DNA of 64,000 nucleotides, taken from NCBI GenBank assembly GCA_951804985.1, contig OX638133.1, positions 24,582,963 through 24,646,962 on the forward strand. Reading direction: 5' to 3'. The position numbers were made by a program, and so were the translations under genes. The notes below the pieces were generated by a model. That model did no database searches. It saw only the letters and a list, made by a program, of their open reading frames with translations, and was not told the origin of the DNA. The DNA is from Dryomyza anilis (Eukaryota; Arthropoda; Insecta; Diptera; Dryomyzidae). Within the stretch, counting starts at the first letter, position 1, and each line of letters opens with the position of its first letter. Shown piece after piece: positions 55,521 through 64,000 of this stretch.

Positions 55521-57708
55521 CAAGGATTGAAACCGTAACCGAAACCGAAACCGATATCCGTTTAAAACCGTTTCATTTTTAAAACCGAAACCGTAACCGA
55601 AACCGTTATACGAAAATCAGAAATAAACCGATATCCAAAACCGAAATAAACGGTTTCGGTTTTATACCGGTTTAAAACGGTTTTTAAAAAAGTATAAAAA
55701 GAAACAGAAAAAAATATTTTATTTTATATAGATGATCTTACATACAAGGCATGTTTTAATGTCATTTAATATAATTTGGAGTTACCGAAATAAAAATTTC
55801 TTGTTGTACAAAAATATTCACGTTTCTTTTTTGAGAGACAATATTTCCAAAACAACGGTCTTTGGTATAAAATTTGTTTTTTTAGCGGCAGAACAAGAGC
55901 AAGTTTTTCTCATTTTAATGTATTTATTATGTTCTTAAGGTAATAATGAAATTCAAAAGAATTCATGATATTACTAAATATTGAACAACAAGTAATAATG
56001 GAAAGCGTGCAAAATATTTATGAAAATGTGTGTTTTTATTTTTTTTTTCATGGCTAATGAATATAAGCATCTTAAAAATAAGATCTATGAAGCACTTTTG
56101 AAGCGGTAAATAGCTTCAAAAGTGCTTCAAAAGTCGCTTCAAAAAGATAAAATAGACAAAACAATGTTTTTTTCTCTTTTATTCGCTACGCTAGTTCGTA
56201 CATCGATTGTGCGTAAGCTCTGTGCTATGCACATTTTTATTTTTGTTTTACTTTTATACAAAGTTTTTTTGTTAATTGTAAAATCATGAAGTTTTTCATA
56301 AGTTAAGTTCTATGTGCATTAATTCATTTAACTTATAAAACCAAAAAAAAAAAAATATGAACATTTTCACAGTGTACCACATTTAGCTGATATTGCTTTT
56401 TGTGTTTTTGTTTTCACAAATCTGCTTTTGATAGAATTTTTGGCGGGACTTTTTTTACCACAAAGAAAACTCATTGTTGTTGCCAACTAGATAGCTTTAC
56501 TAGATACATACATGTAGTGTGGTGCCATGCGACTGGCTGTTGTCATGCGTTTGTTCGTTGTCATGCGTCTGTTGCCATGTGATGATACAGGATAGCAACG
56601 AAGAATTGTCGTTGTGAAAGTGTGTGTATGCGCATCGTAATTCGTTATTGAAAACAGAAATATGCCTACACGAAATATTCCTTATTTTTATTATGAATGT
56701 ATATGTTCATTTTATTATGGCCTTGAGATTTTAAATTGTCTTTGAATTGTTTAAAATTATAAACATCTTAGTAACTACTTAAGAAAATACGAAAAATTAA
56801 GTGCAAATACTTAAGTGCACAATTTATTAAGTGACAATAGACACAGGTGTAGTTGCTGGGTGTCAACTTCGTACATTTTAAGTATACATTTTGCAGATAT
56901 TGCAGTTCACTGAATTGTGGAAATTTCCTTTCTTTGGATGGGTATTGTACAAAATTCTTCTTATTCTTATAAAGTTCAAGAATATTTACCGATGCATTCT
57001 TGTTGATCTAGTTTAAGGTTCGCTTCTCGGCTCTCTTCTACAATTCAGATCATATCTGAGGTGAAATCAAAATGTTGCTTTTTATTGGTTTGTGGTCACG
57101 ATTGAAGTTTTTTTTTATTGGCGAAATCAATTAAATAATTCATATAACACAATAGTTGCACTGACATTACGTTTGTTGCTTAAATTACGTTTCACACTTT
57201 ATCCCAGAAAATGATTCTTACTTTACCCCAATATCACAATTTGAACATAACTTCAACATAACAATTTGAACAATGTTAGATTATTTCCAAACCAGTTTTT
57301 ATTTCAAAAGATATACAATATTCGATCATTTTAAACACAACCAGCACTCTTAAACATTTTTTTTCACTTGGTTCGATATGCAGAAAATATATATTAATTT
57401 TATTATAACTATGGATGAAAAGGTTGATGCCATATTGAGAAGCACTTGACAATTGTTTTTATTTTTTAAATGCAAAAACATGGTCAAAAATTGCAATTGC
57501 CGACATTAATTACCCCATGTTCCACTTTATCCCAGGTTTTTTGTTGTAGGCATTGAAAATTATGAAATATTTTATACAAAAACCGAAACCGTAACATGGA
57601 ACCGGTATACCGAAACCGTTTCGTTGTAAAAACTTTAAACCGAAACCGTAACCGAAACGCGAAAAAAACCGAAATCGAAACCGTTATTCGTTTAGGTTTC
57701 AATCCTTG
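55521..57708. mobile_element. hAT-like element with 8-bp target duplication ACAGAAAT
   Basis: 2188 bp between ACAGAAAT copies at 55513-55520 and 57709-57716. Ends CAAGGATTGAAACC and GGTTTCAATCCTTG are perfect inverted repeats of 14 bp. Subterminal regions (55535-55690; 57578-57695) are packed with AACCGAAACCG words, as in many hAT ends where they bind transposase. The interior is AT-rich; 56510-56580 has three GTTGTCATGCG-like units. No hAT transposase frame is visible, so it is nonautonomous. Confidence 0.9.
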
Positions 57709-57716
57709 ACAGAAAT

Positions 57717-59549
57717 ATAAGGTAATTTTAACCATTTACAATATCATATAACATACAATAATAAATAAATGATTTAATTCATAGATTTTATATATATTTT
57801 ACACGAACAAATATCTGTAAACAAATCGAAATCATACAATTTTCATTTTATATTTTCATTTTATAATTATTTTCACAGAGATTTCCTTTTGAGGTGAGAT
57901 TAAAAGATAGAAAAGAATTTGCAATAATTCAAATGCAAGAAATGCATATTAGAATGTATGCAATTTTTGCAACACAGATAAAAATATGTTGTTATTTTTT
58001 ATTTAATATTTGTACACACAGAAAACTAATTAGTTACGGCAACTAACTAGATTGCCCTACCGAATCATTCGGTTGTGGCAACAACTGCTATAGAAATGCT
58101 ATAGAAATGCAAAATTCTCTATGGCATACGGTTCGAGAAGGTAAGGTAAGATTTAAGGCTGTCGGAAATCGTTGAGTTGTCGATCACTTAGACCAGAGTT
58201 GATCCATTGTGTTCCCTCTATATGGTGTCCTATGGATGCGTTTTCATTTTCGTCCCACCAGATGCGCGGATGAATTTTATGATTTTTATTTCCTATTTCC
58301 TGAAAGAAAAAAAAGCCTAAAAGCCTAAAAGCCTTGTTACGTAGGTTCGAGAAACGAAACAGTTAGTTGTAACAACCAACTTCAGTACGTTAAAAGGAAA
58401 TGCCCGATACTTTTCATTTGATTCATTTTCAATGCGTAGTTTGAACTACTTCTTAAACATTTTTTATGTCTCATATTCAATTTAAACATAGTCAAATCCA
58501 GTAATTGAAAACTTAACCGAAACCGATATTCCTTTAAAACCATTTAATTTGTAAAATTATTAATAAATCTGTAATTCATAACTAATATTAAAAATGTAGG
58601 ATATATAATAGTCTAAAAAAGGTTTTTAAAATAGGTTGCAAAACTAACTAACGTCCAGTTTTTCAGTTAAATTTCCTAATTAAACATAGTTTAAACTAGA
58701 TGTAATTTCATGCATAGTCAACATATTCCATATATTTAAAATTTCCTATTGATTACTAATAGTCTGTCTATAAAATTTAAATACACTCGGCCATTTTTAA
58801 TAAAGAACTATAGAAGCTTAGCAAATGGAAAATTCTAAACTAAATTTAAACTGTACCTAAAACTAAAACTTTTACCAGACGAACTCTTTCAGTGCTCGTA
58901 GACAAAAAAAATCTATATTCATTGGAGAAAATTTTAAATTTATCAATTATCTGTACACAAAATAGAAGTTTGTAGAGCCAACCAACACAAATAAATTACA
59001 AGGTTCTCTCAACTGTTAAGTCGGTTCTTATAAACAAAACAAAGTATGTAGTAGTTTAGACAATAACCAATTTTCAACCGTTTTAGAACCATTTCGTGTC
59101 CTTAAAACTATACATAATAAAATTAAATTTAAGAACAAAAAATTTTAAACATATATTACATATATATTTTTATTGTTATTGTCTATTTTATAATTATTTC
59201 GTAGTTTCGATGTGGGACTATAAAGATATAGCATTATAAACTAATATCAAACTTGTTTTAAAGTTTAACTTAATATTATATATACTTGCCCTAAATGTTA
59301 ATATCGGGAGCATAGGTATTTTTATTGTCATAACCCGACCAGTTATAAAGGCAACCTGATCACATCCTAATAAGGTAAATTTCCACCAGGAATACTTATG
59401 TTAACTGTTACTTAAAATAGGTATGATCTTTTGAACTATGTTTCGCCCACTTTTGTGCATATACTGAAGTCTATGAGTATAGGACTAATATTTACGGAAG
59501 ATTTTTAACGGACGAAGTGAATTTAATTCAATGATAATGATTATCTATT
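57717..59549. other. Intergenic DNA with GGTT-rich repeat fragments
   Basis: 58960-59105 is the inverted relative of 28060-28200; 58020-58140 and 58340-58420 carry the related words GGCAACTAACT and AGTTGTAACAACCAACTT. 58505-58555 has a few AACCGAAACCG words. No gene is supported; the GC-richer 58140-58280 is unique here. Confidence 0.45.
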
Positions 59550-60205
59550 AAAAAAAATCAAATGTGGGCGGATCACGCCCATTTTTTGAACATATATTTT
59601 AAGACGTATTCTAACAATATGTTTTAAATTTTATAAATATATATCTAATACTTTTCGAGTTATTGGTTCCCGAAAAGTTATATATAAGTGACTTGTATGG
59701 GAGGTGGGCGTGTCCGTTTACCGATTTGGTTCATTGTCAAACTCAGAACCATTTTTTGGCTGAAACATATTGAAACGAAATTTCATCGCATTCTGACAAG
59801 TATTTTTCAAGTTATTCTGTATCCGGTCAGACAGCAAGACAGACGACGGACATGGCTAAACGGACTCGGGTAGTTATGCTGATCAAGAATATATATACTT
59901 TTCCATACCGAACAGGCCTCCTAAGAGGCGTTACAATATCTGCACAATATACCCTGTACCTCATAGGTGTGGGGTACACCCAGAAAAAAATACTTTATAA
60001 AAAATAGTTTTTTACTATTAAAAATAGTCAATAGGATAAATTATTATTTTAATCGGAAAATATCATTAAATATTAGAACATACAATGACATTGCCATTGA
60101 GTTTATATGAAAGGATTTATTTTTTGTATACTATTAAATCATCAATTGTCCCATTGACCAATTTTAATGGGATTTGAGGGAATTTTTTTCTGGGTGTATA
60201 AAAAT
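59550..60205 (+). repeat. GTCT-bearing dispersed repeat, left-truncated, with MITE in its end
   Basis: Begins within GTGGGCGGATCACGCCCATT and keeps the right half (GTGACTTGTATGGGAGGTGGG). Its final GGTGTGGGGTATAAAAA is split at the TA by the MITE at 59977-60196. The microsatellite is almost absent. Confidence 0.8.
59977..60196. mobile_element. MITE, CACCCAG family (F1), nested in the GTCT repeat
   Basis: 220 bp, ends CACCCAGAAAAAAATACT and ATTTTTTTCTGGGTG, TA on both sides (59975-59976; 60197-60198). It sits exactly in the GGGTATA end of the dispersed repeat, whose sister copies show the empty site. Confidence 0.9.
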
Positions 60206-60239
60206 GTGTTTTTTTTCTCGTACAAAATTTGACATTTTT

Positions 60240-60610
60240 TTTTGTTGTATTTTTTATTAACACTTAAATACCGACAACAACATTACTGCCGTCGAACGTC
60301 GAGGGGCAGATTTGTTGTTGTTATCAGAGTTCGTCTTCTCACACGTCACTAGTTGCGCTCATTCGCTGCACTCATTGTATTAGTTGCATGTTCAGCAACA
60401 GTGGTGTCAAGTGGTTTTGTTTTCAAAACATTGAATGTTTTGAATGATTTAATGTTTTGACATTACTTAACACCAATGAAACATATACTGCAGTGAAGTA
60501 AAGTCGTCCGAGAGACTTCACCATAATACTGTCATTTGCAAAATGCATTCCAAACTGTAGAGTGCAGTAGTGCATATTTGCAGAGGAAACAATTGTGCAA
60601 ATGTCTATAA
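60240..60610 (+). repeat. Unclassified dispersed repeat U, longest copy
   Basis: About 370 bp from ACTTAAATACCGACAACAAC to GGAAACAATTGTGCAAATG. Related to 32366-32665 (inverse) and 54400-54660. It contains the internal hairpin-like AAAACATTGAATGTTTTGAAT. No pol III boxes, terminal repeats or coding. Confidence 0.7.
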
Positions 60611-61565
60611 TACATATGTACACTAACCATAAAATCAAACGAAGAACCATTAAATATTTAATGATCAGAATTTCTTCCGATTGTAGATAGCAAAGTGTCC
60701 GAAGTACCCGATATTAGTAACGAGTAATAACAAAAAAATTATTCGCTTCATATAGAGATCAAAATGTATTGATAAATTTACTTATTGTAATGGCTACTAA
60801 CAAAGCACTAATCTCCACATCATTATCATGCTCTGCTGTTTTATTATTTTAGTTTTAAATTACCTATATAATTTGTGATTTTTTCTCTAAGTAGTGACTT
60901 TTCCTTGTTAAGCCTCTTTATATTGGTTGTTTTAGTTTTTGTTATTGTTGCATCTCTGCTAGGATTTTATATTCTGATAAACAACTAGGTTAGTGCCACT
61001 TTGTTACTTTGCTTTGCTGGATGATAGTTTTCTGCACTACCTCACTTGACTCCTGACTGCCTGTGTGTCTGTCTGTCTGTTTGCAGGACTAACAATGCGT
61101 TGCAAATTGCTCACTTTGCACTTCTAAGAGAAAAGTGCAAAATCGTTGGAATTATTTAAATATACTGAAGAGCTTTATGCATTAAAAGGTGATAAAATAA
61201 TTTGCACTGGGTTTACGTCTACACTTTTGTGTTATTTTATTTACAAAATTTAATTTTTAAAATTAGGTTTTTTTTGAAACTTGAACAAGATTATGTAAAA
61301 CTTGCAAATTAATTATATATTTATTTAAATTTGCTTTTATTTCAAAAGAAGTACGGATGATTTAAGATAGTATTTAATTTTTTTAAATAATTTGCAATTT
61401 TAAGTAATTATATATTTTATTAAATGCATTTAAAATGCTTACGTAATGTAAGATATGTGTTTTAAATATACGATTTATGTTGACCAATTTCCGCGAGAAA
61501 TCAGCACAACACAAGAATCTACATGGACAGCGAAGTCTGAACGAAATTATTATATATATGTTTTT
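60611..61565. other. Intergenic DNA, nothing recognised
   Basis: AT-rich; a short (TGTC)n at about 61060-61082 is the only notable feature. Confidence 0.5.
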
Positions 61566-61697
61566 ATACCCTACACCTATGAGGTACAGGGTATATTAAC
61601 TTTGTGCATATATTGTAACGCCCCTTAGGAGGCGTGTCCGGTATGGAAAAGTATATATATTCTTGATCAGCATCACTACCCGAGTTCGTTTAGCCAC

Positions 61698-61796
<99 letters not shown>

Positions 61797-62413
61797 CGTC
61801 TTGCTGTCTTGCTGTCCGAATACAGAATAACTTGAGAAACACTGATCAGAATGCGATGAAATTTCGTCTCAATATATTTTAGCAAAAAGTAGGAACTAAG
61901 TTAATGAGCCAAATCGGTCAACGACACGCCCACCTCCCATACAAGTCACTTTTATATAACTCTTTAGGAACTAATAACTCGAAAAGTATTCAAGATATAG
62001 GTATGAAATTTAAAACATATTGTTATAATTCACCTAAAAATATGTGGTTCAAAAATGGGCGTGATACGCCCACTTTTTTTTTCATTATTTCCCGGGTTTT
62101 CATAGTGGAAATTTTATCCGTAAATTATTAAAATCAAATCTTTTAAATATTTGCCTTACAAAATTTTAAATATAGGCGTGGTCCGCTCACTTTCATTTTT
62201 AAAATTTTTTTATTAAATATTTTAAACTTTTATATCAATTTTTTAAATTATATAAGACGTAAATTTCTGATATGTGAATAATATTATGAGGTATACAATT
62301 AAATATCTCACATTAAGGTGTAGGGTATTCCATAGTCGGGCCCGATCGACTATAACAGTCCGTCCCATATGACCGAACTTACCCATGTGACCGAACTTTC
62401 CCAACTCGTTTTT
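61566..62413 (-). repeat. GTCT-bearing dispersed repeat, full copy with long (GTCT)n
   Basis: Starts TATACCCTACACCTATGAGG and ends CCCAACTCGTTTTTA. The microsatellite at 61698-61792 has about 23 uninterrupted GTCT units, against three in the copy at 34206. The remaining body is full length. Confidence 0.85.
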
Positions 62414-62431
62414 AATACAATTTTGTTGTTT

Positions 62432-63078
62432 ATTCACGAACGTGATTTTTCATTACGATTACACGACAAGATTCAGCAACCTTTAAGGGTTAAGATGTGA
62501 AAATATGGACAAGTTGGCAACTCTGGAAGTTCTTTTTTTTGATCCGTTTTTCAAGGTGATATGTCATATTTTTGACAAATGAGTCACGTTTGAGCGGTTT
62601 TCACGATAATTCACGAACGTGATTTTTCACAGAGAAACCGATTACACGACAAGATTCAGCAACCTTTAAGGGTTAAGATGTGAAAATATGGACAAGTTGC
62701 CAACTCTGGAAGTTCCTTTTTTGATCCGTTTTTCAAGGTGATATGTCATATTTTTGACAAATGAGTCACGTTTGAGCGGTTTTCACGATAATTCACGAAC
62801 GTGATTTTTCACAGAGAAACCGATTGCACGACAAGATTCAGCTACCTTTAAGGGTTAAGATGTGAAAATATGGACAAGTTGGCAGTTCCTTTTTTGATCC
62901 GTTTTTCAAGGTGATATGTCATATTTTTGATAAATGAGTCACGTTTGAGCGGTTTTCACGATAACGTGATAACGTGATCACGAACGTGATTTTTCACAGG
63001 GAAACCGATTACACGACAAGATTCAGCAACCTTTAAGGGTTAAGATGTGAAAATGTGGACAAGTTGGCAACTCTGGTT
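62432..63078 (+). repeat. Tandem repeat of about 180-bp units, about 3.5 copies
   Basis: Units start ATTCACGAACGTGATTTTTC at 62432, 62609, 62791 and about 62977, each holding GCAACCTTTAAGGGTTAAGA, TGTGAAAATATGGACAAGTT, GATCCGTTTTTCAAGGTGAT and GTCACGTTTGAGCGGTTTTC. Units 1 and 2 differ at few positions. The third lacks about 11 bp, and the third junction is expanded by ACGTGATAACGTGATCACG palindromic words. It follows directly on the GTCT repeat. Confidence 0.92.
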
Positions 63079-64000
63079 TAACATTACTAAAAGAACTCTC
63101 ATTCAATTTTGGACAAAGTAAAGTAAAGTGCCCAGAAACTCAATACACTAAGTCACTAAATCTGTAGAAATTTTTGTCTTCATTTTAAACTCTGTTTTAA
63201 ATTTGCCCTCCACAATGAATATTGATTTTATTGCTACTGTCAACATATAATTTGCCATCAACTGACGTGATTTTTGAATCACAGCCCCCGCACGCAATTC
63301 AAAATGTCTGACAAATACCGAGAACATGAAAAAAAAAAGATAATCATAAATTTCAATTTTACACAGTTGCTCCCTTCCATGTGTTTAAATATTTGTTTTT
63401 TGTTTTTTTAATAATAGAGCTTTAAAAGAATATTTTATGAATTTACGACATGTGCGTATCCGGCATCTCATCCTGGGGGCCTTTTTTTATTAATAAAAAA
63501 TATACTTAAGTTTGTAGCACACAATAACAATGATGTTCATTACCGTGTTCACTACACGTAGTAAGTAATACCAGAAATATAATACATAAACACTGAAAAA
63601 ATACAAATATTAACTCAACTAATACGTATCTTATCATTAAATATCAAATATTAAACGAAGAATCCAAAAATAGTCAAAAAAAAATCAAAATTTACTCCAG
63701 GAAAAATTTAACTTTCATTGTTTCACTTATCATAATGAAACCAAATATTATTATATTAAAATACTAAATATGCATTGTTATAGAGTTTAGTCTTCTTAAC
63801 AAATTGGCGAATTAAAATTTTTGATCAATGGTTTTGTTAAGAGGATGTACAACAAATCTATAAAAAAAATGTGTTTTTTCTTCTGTCACACCATTTACAT
63901 GATTTATATAATATTCTTATTACTACCAGTAATCAAAACCATACATTTTATAGGTTTGTCTCATTTTTGTAATATATCATTTTATCAGGACCTCGGATCA
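63079..64000. other. Intergenic DNA, nothing recognised
   Basis: AT-rich sequence to the end of the window; no frame with motifs, no repeat structure. Confidence 0.5.

Overview
The window looks like AT-rich, repeat-dense nuclear DNA of a higher (cyclorrhaphan) fly. The main reasons are one ZAD-type C2H2 zinc-finger gene, a family that is strongly expanded in Diptera, its short Drosophila-like intron, and a background of MITEs, hAT and mariner remnants, a tRNA-derived SINE and a (TGTC)n-bearing dispersed repeat reminiscent of Drosophila DINE-1/mini-me elements. A calyptrate or tephritid fly with a fairly large genome is plausible, but the sequence alone does not settle the species.

Only one convincing intact gene is present: 19435-21156 (+), a 573-codon open frame for a nuclear DNA-binding protein with an N-terminal-half ZAD domain and four C-terminal C2H2 fingers. 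It contains a probable 63-nt intron (19624-19686) with no stop and no frame change, so the spliced protein would be 552 residues. A poly(A) signal candidate lies about 800 bp downstream.

Almost everything else that can be recognised is mobile or repetitive. Left flank (1-18.7 kb): MITEs, an approximately 1.8-kb satellite of about 41-bp units, three copies of the GTCT-bearing repeat (one diverged), a jockey-type retrotransposon tail inside a TIR element, and a repeat with a 15-bp minisatellite. Gene island: 18.7-22.0 kb. Middle (22-40 kb): many short hairpin or TIR elements (TAA-, TAT- and TA-duplicating), an inverted MITE dimer and a tRNA-derived SINE. Then 41.0-42.7 kb holds two more SINE copies, one carrying a MITE that itself carries a solo LTR. 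43.66-44.93 kb is a complete but dead DD37E mariner. 46.70-49.08 and 55.52-57.71 kb are two hAT-like elements with perfect 8-bp target duplications. 49.47-50.45 kb is a foldback element. 52.95-53.79 kb is a very long pure octanucleotide array. The right end (59.5-63.1 kb) has more GTCT repeats, a MITE nested in one of them, and about 180-bp tandem repeats.

No operon, CRISPR, rRNA or functional tRNA gene is supported. The best results are evolutionary: several insertions whose empty sites can be read from sister copies in the same window, and a set of short elements with different interiors that share one terminal signature (TA, then CAC..AG and an A-run).
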